Source: Pyxidicoccus xibeiensis | GTDB taxonomy: Bacteria; Myxococcota; Myxococcia; Myxococcales; Myxococcaceae | Length of the DNA: 64,000 nucleotides | Direction: 5' to 3' | Assembly (NCBI RefSeq): GCF_024198175.1 | Contig: NZ_JAJVKV010000001.1 | Span: 992,001-1,056,000, forward strand | Shown: in pieces, positions 25,537-33,152 of the stretch | How positions within the stretch are numbered: position 1 is the first letter of the stretch | How the letters are laid out: each line of letters opens with the position of its first letter | Notes under the pieces: model-generated | What the model saw: only the letters and a program-made list of their open reading frames with translations | The model's database searches: none | Told to the model about the DNA's origin: nothing | Made by a program: the position numbers and the translations under genes

Positions 25537-26862
25537 ATGATGGAAAGCCCCCAGAGCGCCTCACTCTCCGTGGAGGAGCTGCACGAGGTGTGGCCGGTGC
25601 TCTCCATCGACGAGCGCCTGGAGGGCTTCCGGCTGCTGCCTCCCGCGGTGGCGGACGACTTCTTCCTGGGCCTGTCCGCGCGCGAGCAGGCGGAGCTCAT
25701 CCTCCATCTGCCGCAGGGTGAGCGCCGCCCCTGGGTGCGGGTGCTGCCGCCGGACGACCTGGCGGACCTGGTGCAGGCGGTGGAGCCCGAGCAGGCGGAG
25801 GCCATCCTCTCGCAGCTCGACGACGCCAGCCGCCGCGAGGTCAACGTCCTGCTGGCCTACGCGGAGGACGACGCCGGCGGTCTGATGAACCCGCGCTTCG
25901 CGCGCGTGCGGCCGGAGATGTCCATCGACGAGGCCATCGGCTACCTGCGCAAGCAGGCGCGCGAGAAGGTGGAGACCGTCTACTACGCCTACGCGCTGGA
26001 CGCCGGGCAGCACCTGCTGGGCGTGCTCTCCCTGCGCCAACTCTTCCAGGCCGCGCCGGGCAAGAAGGTGGCGGACGTCATGCAGAGCGACGTCATCACC
26101 GTGGCGGAGAACACCGACCAGGAGGCGGTGAGCCGCCTGTTCAGCGAGCACGGCTTCATGGCGCTGCCGGTGCTCGACGAGCAGCAGCGGATGAAGGGCA
26201 TCGTCACGGTGGACGACATCGTCGACGTCGTGCAGGAAGAGGCCACCGAGGACATCCAGAAGGTCGGCGGTATGGAGGCCCTCGAGGCGCCCTACTTCGA
26301 GGTGGGCTTCTTCGGCATGCTGAAGAAGCGCATCGGCTGGCTGCTGGTGCTCTTCCTCGGGCAGATGCTCACGGCCACGGCGATGAGCAGCTTCGAGGAC
26401 GAAATCGCCGCCGCCGTCGTGCTGAGCCTCTTCGTGCCGCTCATCATCTCCTCGGGCGGAAACTCCGGCAGCCAGACGTCCACGCTCATCATCCGCGCGC
26501 TGGCGCTGGGGGAGATGCGGCTGAAGGACTGGTGGCGCGTGGCCAAGCGCGAGCTGCTGTCCGGGCTGGTGCTGGGCGTGGTGCTGGGCCTGGTGGGCCT
26601 GCTGCGCATCGTCATCTGGCACTCCATCTCCGACGCCTATGGCCAGCACTTCCTGCTTTTGGGGTGCGCGGTGGCGCTGTCGGTGCTGGGCGTGGTGACG
26701 TTCGGCACGCTGGCGGGCTCCATGCTGCCGCTGGTGCTGCGGCGCTTCGGCTTCGACCCCGCGAGCGCGTCCGCGCCCTTCGTGGCCACGCTGGTGGACG
26801 TCAGCGGCGTCGTCATCTACTTCACCGTCGCCAGCCTGCTGCTGCGCGGCACGCTGCTCTGA
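25537..26862 (+). CDS. mgtE: magnesium transporter MgtE
   Basis: 441 residues with the standard MgtE order: N-terminal helical superhelix domain (to about 125), starting after the AYAEDDAGGLMNPRFARVRP linker two CBS domains (about 130-255, with VADVMQSDVITVAENTDQEA), a connecting plug helix, and five membrane helices. The pore signature is in VPLIISSGGNSGSQTSTL. MgtE is a Mg2+-gated channel of the inner membrane; cytosolic Mg2+ bound by the N and CBS domains closes it. The ATG at 25537 has GGAGG 7 nt upstream; the next codon is a second ATG. The frame upstream is a shadow. Confidence 0.96.
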   Translation: MMESPQSASLSVEELHEVWPVLSIDERLEGFRLLPPAVADDFFLGLSAREQAELILHLPQGERRPWVRVLPPDDLADLVQAVEPEQAEAILSQLDDASRREVNVLLAYAEDDAGGLMNPRFARVRPEMSIDEAIGYLRKQAREKVETVYYAYALDAGQHLLGVLSLRQLFQAAPGKKVADVMQSDVITVAENTDQEAVSRLFSEHGFMALPVLDEQQRMKGIVTVDDIVDVVQEEATEDIQKVGGMEALEAPYFEVGFFGMLKKRIGWLLVLFLGQMLTATAMSSFEDEIAAAVVLSLFVPLIISSGGNSGSQTSTLIIRALALGEMRLKDWWRVAKRELLSGLVLGVVLGLVGLLRIVIWHSISDAYGQHFLLLGCAVALSVLGVVTFGTLAGSMLPLVLRRFGFDPASASAPFVATLVDVSGVVIYFTVASLLLRGTLL

Positions 26863-26896
26863 CGCCGTCGCGGGCCCGCCCGCTGGAGGCACGGCC

Positions 26897-27820
26897 ATGA
26901 TTCGCACCACCTTGCGGCGCACCCTCACCCTGGAGGCTCCGGAAGCGCCCGGCCGCCTCGCGCACGTGTCCGCGGCCAGCGGGCTGGTGCGGGTGGGCGC
27001 GTGGCTCTACATCGTCGCGGACGACGCGCTGCACCTGGCCATCTTCCCCGCGACGGGCGACGTGCCGGGGCGCAGCGTGCGCCTGTTCGAGGGCGCGCTG
27101 CCGGACGAGGCGAAGGCGCGCAAGGCGGTGAAGCCGGACCTGGAGGTGCTCTGCCTCCTGGGGCCGCAGGCGGGCGCGCCGCACGGGGTGCTGCTGGCGC
27201 TGCCGTCGGGCTCCACGGAGGCGCGGCGGCGGGGCGCGGTGCTGCCGCTGGGCGCGGACGGCGCGCTGGCCGGGGACGCGCGGCCGGTGGACTGCACGGC
27301 GCTGTACGCGCAGCTGGCGCGCGAGCTGGGGCCGCTCAACATCGAGGGCGCGGCGCTGGTGGGCGGGCGGCTGCGGCTGCTCAACCGGGGCAACGGGGAC
27401 GTGGGCGTGGACGCGCTGGTGGACCTGGACGGCGAGCGCGTGCAGCGCGGGCTGGAGACGGGGACGCTGGGCCCGGACACGGTGCGCACCACGCGGCGGT
27501 GGGAGCTGGGCCGCGCCGGTGGGGTGCGCCTGTCCTTCACGGACGCGTCGCCGCTGCCGGACGGGCGGCTGGTGTTCACCGCGGCGGCCGAGGACACCCG
27601 CGACGCGTACGCCGACGGGGCGGTGACTGGCTCGGCGGTGGGGGTGCTGGCGCCGGACGGCTCGCCGCTGTTCCTCGACGCGGTGGACGCGAAGGTGAAG
27701 CTGGAGGGCGTGGACGCGCGGGTGGAGCGCGGGCGCGTGCACCTGCTGCTGGTGGCGGACGCGGACGACCCGGCGGTGGCGGCACCGCTGATGGAGGCGG
27801 TGCTGGACGTGCCGGCGTAG
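26897..27820 (+). CDS. hypothetical protein, possible beta-propeller
   Basis: 307 residues without signal peptide or membrane helix. Strand-rich repeats such as RLAHVSAASGLVRVGAWLYI, DDALHLAIFP, NIEGAALVGGRLRLLNRGN and LSFTDASPLPDGRLVFTAAA resemble propeller blades with no Trp-Asp ends. No catalytic motif. GGAGG lies 11 nt before the ATG, 34 nt after the mgtE stop, so it may be co-transcribed with mgtE. Family not recognised. Confidence 0.7.
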   Translation: MIRTTLRRTLTLEAPEAPGRLAHVSAASGLVRVGAWLYIVADDALHLAIFPATGDVPGRSVRLFEGALPDEAKARKAVKPDLEVLCLLGPQAGAPHGVLLALPSGSTEARRRGAVLPLGADGALAGDARPVDCTALYAQLARELGPLNIEGAALVGGRLRLLNRGNGDVGVDALVDLDGERVQRGLETGTLGPDTVRTTRRWELGRAGGVRLSFTDASPLPDGRLVFTAAAEDTRDAYADGAVTGSAVGVLAPDGSPLFLDAVDAKVKLEGVDARVERGRVHLLLVADADDPAVAAPLMEAVLDVPA

Positions 27821-27824
27821 CCGC

Positions 27825-28730
27825 TCAGTCGTGCTCGGTGGCGGCCTCTTCGGGCCTGCCGCCCACGGCCTCCAGCGAGCTGCGGGCCGGGCGGGCCCGG
27901 TCGAAGGCCACCTCGCGCTGGCCCACGCCGCCGGCGGTGGTGTTGGCGATGCGCTTGCGGGCGCGGGCGATGTAGTCCTGCACCAGCGTGGGGTCAGGGT
28001 GCGTCTTCAGCGTCTCCACCCAGGTCTCAATCGCCTTCTCGTTGTCCCCGGCGTCGGCGCGCAGCTTGCCCATCTCGAAGAGGGCGTGCGGGGACAGCTC
28101 GGAGTCCGGGAAGCGGGTGCGCAGGTCCGCGAAGGTGCGCGAGGCCTCCTGGCGCCGGCCCTCCATCATCCCGACGGCCTGGGCCTGGAGGAAGAGCGAG
28201 TCATCTACGAAGGCGCTGGTGGGGAAGCGCTCGATGAGGCGGCGCGTCTCCAGCTCGCACTGCTGATAGTCCCCCAGCTCGAAGTAGAGCTTGGCGACCT
28301 GGTAGTGGAGCTCCGCGCCCTGGGGCGGGTTGAGCTTGAGGGCGGCGGTGAGCTGGTCGATGGCGCCGCGAAGGTCGCGGTAGTGCACGCGCAGCAGCTC
28401 CGCGAGGATGATGCGGGCGTCGAGCGCCTCCGGGGAGTCGGGGCACTGCTGGATGAGCTCGCGGTAGACGCCCACGGCCTCCTTCACCTTGCGCTGCTCC
28501 AGCCAGTAGACGTCGGCGGCGCCCTTGAGGGCGCGGGCGCGCAGGACGCTCGCCTCGGTCGAGCTGTCCATGCGCAGGGCATCGAAGGCCTTGCGGTACT
28601 CGACGAGGGCCTCGTCGGGACGCTTCTCGAAGGTGGCGTCGCGGGCGCGCTGGAGGTGGTCCACGGGCTTGTCGCGGCAGCCGGCGCCCGCGAGGGCCAG
28701 CACGGCAAGCGCGAGCCGCAAGGGCCTCAT
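27825..28730 (-). CDS. TPR-repeat lipoprotein
   Basis: 301 residues with a lipoprotein signal ending LALAGAGC (Cys18). The mature part is a run of tetratricopeptide-like helix pairs, for example DEALVEYRKAFDALRM, GAELHYQVAKLYFELGDYQ and FADLRTRFPDSELSPHALFE, of the type seen in BamD-like and YbgF-like envelope proteins. It probably scaffolds an envelope complex. The start at 28730 overlaps the stop of the Cys-rich lipoprotein upstream (TGATG), so the two are translated together. It converges on the gene before it, 4 nt apart. Confidence 0.85.
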   Translation of the reverse strand: MRPLRLALAVLALAGAGCRDKPVDHLQRARDATFEKRPDEALVEYRKAFDALRMDSSTEASVLRARALKGAADVYWLEQRKVKEAVGVYRELIQQCPDSPEALDARIILAELLRVHYRDLRGAIDQLTAALKLNPPQGAELHYQVAKLYFELGDYQQCELETRRLIERFPTSAFVDDSLFLQAQAVGMMEGRRQEASRTFADLRTRFPDSELSPHALFEMGKLRADAGDNEKAIETWVETLKTHPDPTLVQDYIARARKRIANTTAGGVGQREVAFDRARPARSSLEAVGGRPEEAATEHD

Positions 28731-28981
28731 CAGCACTTCTCCGGCGTCACGGTGACGCACTCCGAGTTCTCGCAGCTGACGCACTCGGCAATGGGGGACA
28801 CGTCGGTGACGCACACATTCACGCGCGAGGTGCGCGGGCAGTCCTCGGAGGTGACGCAGCGATAGACCTCGCCGCTGTCACGGGTGATGGTCTTGGACGT
28901 GGAGCCACAGACCTCCAGGTCATTGCACCCGAGGAGCCCAGCCGCGATGGCGGCGACCGCTGCATACGCGTCGCGTCTCAC
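28730..28981 (-). CDS. small Cys-rich lipoprotein
   Basis: About 83 residues from a GTG at 28981. The N-terminus VRRDAYAAVAAIAAGLLGC is a compact lipoprotein signal with lipobox LLGC. The mature part has eight further cysteines in ordered spacing (VCGS, RCVTSEDC, VCVTD, ECVSCENSEC, KC), suggesting a disulfide-knit domain in the envelope. An upstream extension is possible, but there is no better start. Translationally coupled to the TPR lipoprotein. Family not recognised. Confidence 0.65.
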   Translation of the reverse strand: MRRDAYAAVAAIAAGLLGCNDLEVCGSTSKTITRDSGEVYRCVTSEDCPRTSRVNVCVTDVSPIAECVSCENSECVTVTPEKC

Positions 28982-29197
28982 GGCGGCGGTTCTAGCCGGA
29001 TTCGTCCGCGCCGTCACGGAACGCAGTGCCCGCCTGCCTGCTACAGAACCCGGCGTGTAGCCTGTGATCCTGGAGGCCGTAAACGGGTAAGACGGGTGTG
29101 TCATGAAGAACCCGGTGGCACCTGGGACAGCCTCCCAGTCCGCTTTCGGGTCAGCAACCATGGTAGGCATGGCCGGTCAGGAACCGAGGTCGCCTGG

Positions 29198-30319
29198 ATG
29201 CCATTTACGCTCCACGTCGAAAACTACCGAGCCCTCCGCAATGCGAAGTGGAGTCCGCAGGGTCTGTGCGTGCTCGTTGGCCCTAATGGCGCGGGTAAAA
29301 GCACGCTGTTGGATGCGCTCCAATTGCTGCGGCACACCTTCGAGCTGGGTCTGGCACGAGCAATCAACCAGCGAGGAGGAGCCACGAACCTCAGGCACTT
29401 TGACGCCGGCAAAGACGAGGAAGTCGGCTTCACGATTGAGGTAGGCGGTTCGCGATGGGCCGTCAACCTGGATAGCGGTTCATTCAAGAACCTGGATCAT
29501 CATTGGGAAGCCCTTCAGCAGGCGGGCCGCACTTCGGGATTACGTGCGCGTAACCGGGTCCGATTCGGAGATGCCGACTTTCCGGCGGACGAACGCAGCC
29601 TTCTGCGTATCGCAGCTGATTCCCACCAGCTTTCCGATGATACCGCCAGGCTTCGTTCACTGGTTCAGTCCTACCGCTGCTATTCGGAGTATCACCTCGC
29701 CCACCTGCGCGAGAGCGGCTCGACCATCACCTCCGACAAGACACTCGACCTGCACGGACGCAACGTGTTCTCGCTCCTGCGCAACTGGCGGGATGCGCGC
29801 GCGGACCGGGCACGTTACGACTTCGTCCTGGACAACCTCCGGAAGCTCTTCCCGGATGTCTTCGCCGACTTCGATTTCGAAACCGCGGGAACGACGGTGA
29901 CGGCGAGAGTGGTCACACCAAGGCCCGACACAAGCTACCCGATTACGTTCGCACCCAACGGCCTGCTCATCGCGCTCCTGCACCTCTGCGCGGCGGCCTC
30001 GGTGCCCACTGACGGCATCGTCGCCATCGACGAGGTGGAGAACTCGCTCCATCCCTTCGCCATCAAGCACCTCGTCGAAGCGTTCCGGACCTGGGCGGCC
30101 ACGACGAACAGCACGGTACTCCTCGCGACTCACTCCCCCGTGGTGCTCGACCAGTTCCGCGAGTGCCCCGAACAGGTCTTCGTCATGGAGAAGGGCCAGG
30201 CGTCCAACCCCGTGCAACTGCCCAAGGTCCGTGACCCCGAGTACCTGTCGCACTTCTCGCTAGGTGATCTCTACGCGCACCTGGAGTTCGGCTCTCCCGT
30301 GGAGCCGCAACAGAGCTGA
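29198..30319 (+). CDS. AAA/ABC-type ATPase (OLD/AAA_21-like), putative defence gene
   Basis: 373 residues, single-domain SMC/ABC-related ATPase. Walker A is GPNGAGKST (28-36); Walker B with catalytic Glu is IVAIDEVENSLHP (Asp278, Glu279); THSPVVLDQF supplies the H-loop region. This is the head architecture of OLD, RecF-like and many two-gene phage-defence ATPases. The ATG at 29198 gives MPFTLHVENYRALRNAKW, the usual first strand. The sequence is less GC-extreme than the surroundings by eye, suggesting transfer. The stop overlaps the start of the next gene by one base (TGATG), a typical ATPase-effector pair. Confidence 0.85.
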   Translation: MPFTLHVENYRALRNAKWSPQGLCVLVGPNGAGKSTLLDALQLLRHTFELGLARAINQRGGATNLRHFDAGKDEEVGFTIEVGGSRWAVNLDSGSFKNLDHHWEALQQAGRTSGLRARNRVRFGDADFPADERSLLRIAADSHQLSDDTARLRSLVQSYRCYSEYHLAHLRESGSTITSDKTLDLHGRNVFSLLRNWRDARADRARYDFVLDNLRKLFPDVFADFDFETAGTTVTARVVTPRPDTSYPITFAPNGLLIALLHLCAAASVPTDGIVAIDEVENSLHPFAIKHLVEAFRTWAATTNSTVLLATHSPVVLDQFRECPEQVFVMEKGQASNPVQLPKVRDPEYLSHFSLGDLYAHLEFGSPVEPQQS

Positions 30320-31176
30320 TGAAACAGGTCGTCCTCATCACCACGGGCCGGTGCGAACAGCTCGCGCTGGGGGCATCGCTCAAGCGCTACTTCCCGGACG
30401 CGACGTTCATCACGCCGGAGCATCGCCACTCCTTCACCAGCACGCGCGTGCAGCTGACCCCGGCGCCACCGCCCCGTCCTGGCGGTCCAGAGCCGGTCGT
30501 CGACAGGCTCGCCAAGGCCATGGTGGCCATGACCGACCCGGGGCGGGATGGCGTGCCACCGGACCTGGTCATCGCCGTCGATGACGTTGAACTGGTGAAC
30601 CTGAACCAGATCGAGGTCGTGACCTCGACGCTCCGAAATGCGGTGAAGCGGCATCTGGACACGTTCGCGTGGTCCAGCGCACGAAGGCGTGAGCAGGCCG
30701 CCGAGCGCGTCCGCGAGCACTGCTCCTTCCACCTGCTGTGCCCCATGCTGGAGGCGTACTTCTTCGGTGAGCCAGCGGCCCTGACGCGCGCAGGGGCGAA
30801 GCGTCCCTCCACTGTCGATGCCCAGACTCATGACCTCGAGGACTTCCTCACCGAGGAAGCTGAGTTCCTCGCGGCACCGACTGACTCGAAGCATTGGGCA
30901 AAGGCTGACCGGGCGAAACACCCGAAGCGCTACCTCCAGTACCTCATCGACCCGGAGGGCGCGGACGAGAAGTCGTATCGAGAGGCCGAGGGTGGCATGC
31001 GCGCCTTGCGCGACCTGGACTGGTCCCGAGTCCTCTCCGTCGAGGCGCACACCCAACTTGCCCGCTCGCTCTTTTCGGACCTCGCCGATGCGCTCGGCGT
31101 GGACAGCCCTTTTCTGGACCCCTGCCACCCGCTGACGTCAAACCGACGAGCCGACCGCGTCCTGCGCAACCTCTGA
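30319..31176 (+). CDS. ATPase-associated protein, possibly DUF4276/Toprim-like
   Basis: 285 residues. It begins with a strand and ITTGRCEQLALGASLKRYF, then has LVIAVDDVELVNLNQ near residue 95. An acidic residue after the first strand and an Asp pair after the third are where Toprim-fold nucleases carry their metal ligands, and DUF4276-type proteins are often encoded next to such ATPases. That makes a nuclease-like effector plausible, but the match is loose and I would not call it proven. The C-terminal half is helical (EAYFFGEP, HPKRYLQYL). Coupled to the ATPase by a 1-nt overlap. Confidence 0.6.
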   Translation: MKQVVLITTGRCEQLALGASLKRYFPDATFITPEHRHSFTSTRVQLTPAPPPRPGGPEPVVDRLAKAMVAMTDPGRDGVPPDLVIAVDDVELVNLNQIEVVTSTLRNAVKRHLDTFAWSSARRREQAAERVREHCSFHLLCPMLEAYFFGEPAALTRAGAKRPSTVDAQTHDLEDFLTEEAEFLAAPTDSKHWAKADRAKHPKRYLQYLIDPEGADEKSYREAEGGMRALRDLDWSRVLSVEAHTQLARSLFSDLADALGVDSPFLDPCHPLTSNRRADRVLRNL

Positions 31177-31195
31177 TTCAGGGCGGGAGGACCGA

Positions 31196-31831
31196 ATGAG
31201 CCGCTTCGAGACAGCGCAACTGGTGGAGGCCCAGGCGGGCACGAGCGCGGACCATGTGGCCGTGCTGCCTGTCGGTGACGCGGTGGTGCTCGTGGTGGCG
31301 GATGGCGCGGGGAACTCGCGGCGCGGAGTCGAGACCGCAGCGACCGTGGTCCGCGAGGTCCAGGCTGCCACTGCTGAGCGCTCGGAGCTGATGCGGCCCG
31401 AGACGTGGAGCCACGTGCTGGAGCAGTGCGACCGCCTGCTCGCCTCCACCGACAACGGAGGAGAGACCACCGCCGTCGTCGCCTGCATCACCGACAGTCG
31501 CATCATCGGCGCCAGTGTCGGGGACTCCGAGCTGTGGCTCATTCATGGCGACCGGCACTCCGCCCTCACCGAGCACCAGCGCCGCAAGCCGCTCCTGGGG
31601 CGAGGCGAGGCCACTCCGGTCTTCTTCGAGGCGCCGTGGACCGGAGGCACCGTGCTCGCGGGCACGGATGGCCTGTTCAAGTACGCGGACGCCTCCCGCA
31701 TCCGAGCGGCGGCCTCGGGGCCCGACGTCACGGCCTCTGCTCGGGCCCTGGCGTCCCTCCCGAGGCTGACGTCAGGAGGACTCCAGGATGACGTCGGTCT
31801 CGTCCTGTGCCGTCATCCCGTCTCGCGATGA
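31196..31831 (+). CDS. PP2C-family Ser/Thr protein phosphatase
   Basis: 211 residues, shorter than typical PP2C domains (about 240-260). Metal-site motifs are present in order: VVADGAGNS, the GETTAVVACI strand, GASVGDSELWL, GTDGLFKY and QDDVGLVLC. Cytosolic. GGGAGG lies 6 nt before the ATG, and the gene starts 19 nt after the previous stop, so it looks like part of the same operon as the ATPase pair. PP2C phosphatases of this short type occur in stress and defence gene clusters, including the TerY-P type; here there is no vWA or kinase partner. Confidence 0.88.
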   Translation: MSRFETAQLVEAQAGTSADHVAVLPVGDAVVLVVADGAGNSRRGVETAATVVREVQAATAERSELMRPETWSHVLEQCDRLLASTDNGGETTAVVACITDSRIIGASVGDSELWLIHGDRHSALTEHQRRKPLLGRGEATPVFFEAPWTGGTVLAGTDGLFKYADASRIRAAASGPDVTASARALASLPRLTSGGLQDDVGLVLCRHPVSR

Positions 31832-31847
31832 CGCGCGAGGAGACTCC

Positions 31848-32297
31848 ATGTCCGAAGTCATCCAGTTCTACAGCGTCACCGACGACTACGGCTGGTGCTC
31901 GAACTTCGCCCCCTACCCCATCAAGCTCCGAGGCAAGACCTGGCCCACGAGCGAGCACTACTTCCAGGCCCTGAAGTTCGAGGACGCCGACGACCAGGAG
32001 GAGGTGCGCCAGGCCCGGACGCCCATGCTCGCCGCGCGCATGGGGAGAGACCGCAAGCGCAAGCTGCGCCGGGACTGGGAGTCCTCCAAGGTCTCCGTCA
32101 TGCGCGAGGCCGTGCGTGCCAAGTTCACCCAGCACGAGGACCTGGCCCGGCTCCTGCTCTACACCGGGGACGCGAAGCTCATCGAACACACGGACCAGGA
32201 TGACTACTGGGGCGATGGCGGCGACGGCAGCGGAAGGAACATGCTGGGCCGCATCCTGATGGAGGTCCGCGAGGAGCTGCGGAAACCACGCCCATGA
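31848..32297 (+). CDS. NADAR-family protein (YbiA-like)
   Basis: 149 residues covering the whole NADAR domain: IQFYSVTDDYGWCSNFAPYP, WPTSEHYFQALKFED, AARMGRDRK, VMREAVRAKFTQH, LLYTGDAKLIEHTDQDDYWG and GRNMLGRILMEVR. NADAR enzymes cleave N-glycosidic bonds of ADP-ribose-like or riboflavin intermediates; some reverse DNA or guanine ADP-ribosylation and others act in riboflavin pathways. GAGG lies before the ATG. It is 16 nt after the phosphatase and overlaps the SDR gene by 4 nt. Confidence 0.93.
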   Translation: MSEVIQFYSVTDDYGWCSNFAPYPIKLRGKTWPTSEHYFQALKFEDADDQEEVRQARTPMLAARMGRDRKRKLRRDWESSKVSVMREAVRAKFTQHEDLARLLLYTGDAKLIEHTDQDDYWGDGGDGSGRNMLGRILMEVREELRKPRP

Positions 32298-33127
32298 GCC
32301 TCCCCCCACGTCCCCGGGCCGTCGTCACCGGTGCAGGCAGCGGCCTCGGCCGTGCGCTCTGTGAAGCACTCGCGCGCAGGCAGGCCCGCGTGCTCGTCTC
32401 CGACCTCGACGCCACTTCCGCCGGGGAGACGGCACGCCTCGTCACCGCCGCGGGAGGCGAGGCCCACGTCCACGTGTGCGACGTCTCCAACGCCGAGCAG
32501 GTGGAGGCCCTGGCCGTTGCCGCCGAGCGCGCCTTCGGCGGCGTGGACCTGCTCATCAACAACGCCGGGGTGCTGAGCGCCGGGCGCGTGGGAGAGCTGC
32601 CGCTCGCGGACTGGAAGCACGTGCTGGACGTCAACCTGTGGGGCGTCATCCACGGCTGCCATGCCTTCGTGCCGCGCCTGCGCAGGCAGGGCTCCGGCCA
32701 TGTCCTCAACATCGCCTCGGCCGCGGGGCTGCTGTATGCGCCGGACCTGGCGCCCTACAACGCGTCCAAGGCCGCAGTGGTGGCGCTCTCCGAGACGCTC
32801 GCCGCCGAGGTGCGTGCCTCCGGCATCGGCGTCACCGTCGCCTGCCCCACCTTCTTCCGCACCAACATCGCCACCAGCGGGCGCTACTCGGACGAGACGC
32901 TGCGCACGCTCGGAACGCGGATGGTCTCCACCGCTCGCGTGGGTCCGGACGTCGTCGCGAACAGGCTCCTCGACGCCGTGGACCGTGGCGCCCTCTACGT
33001 GCTCCCCATGGCCGATGCCCGCTGGGGCTGGCGCTTCCGGCGCCTGTCGCCCAGCCTCTTCCACCGCATGGTCGTCGCCTTCGACGGCTACATGCGCAAG
33101 AGGCTCATGCGCCAGGGCGATTCATGA
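32294..33127 (+). CDS. short-chain dehydrogenase/reductase (SDR)
   Basis: 277 residues, classical SDR. The cofactor loop TGAGSGLG is near residue 14; LVSDLDA with Asp at the end of strand 2 suggests NAD(H) preference; NNAG, the catalytic Ser in NIASAAG, and the YNASK Tyr-Lys pair are all present. The C-terminal extension (RRLSPSLFHRMVVAFDGYM) is basic and may touch membranes. It starts inside the NADAR gene (ATGA overlap). Substrate unknown; its link to the upstream genes may be only transcriptional. Confidence 0.93.
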   Translation: MSLPPRPRAVVTGAGSGLGRALCEALARRQARVLVSDLDATSAGETARLVTAAGGEAHVHVCDVSNAEQVEALAVAAERAFGGVDLLINNAGVLSAGRVGELPLADWKHVLDVNLWGVIHGCHAFVPRLRRQGSGHVLNIASAAGLLYAPDLAPYNASKAAVVALSETLAAEVRASGIGVTVACPTFFRTNIATSGRYSDETLRTLGTRMVSTARVGPDVVANRLLDAVDRGALYVLPMADARWGWRFRRLSPSLFHRMVVAFDGYMRKRLMRQGDS

Positions 33128-33152
33128 ACGCGGCCCCGAGCTTCCGCTCAGC

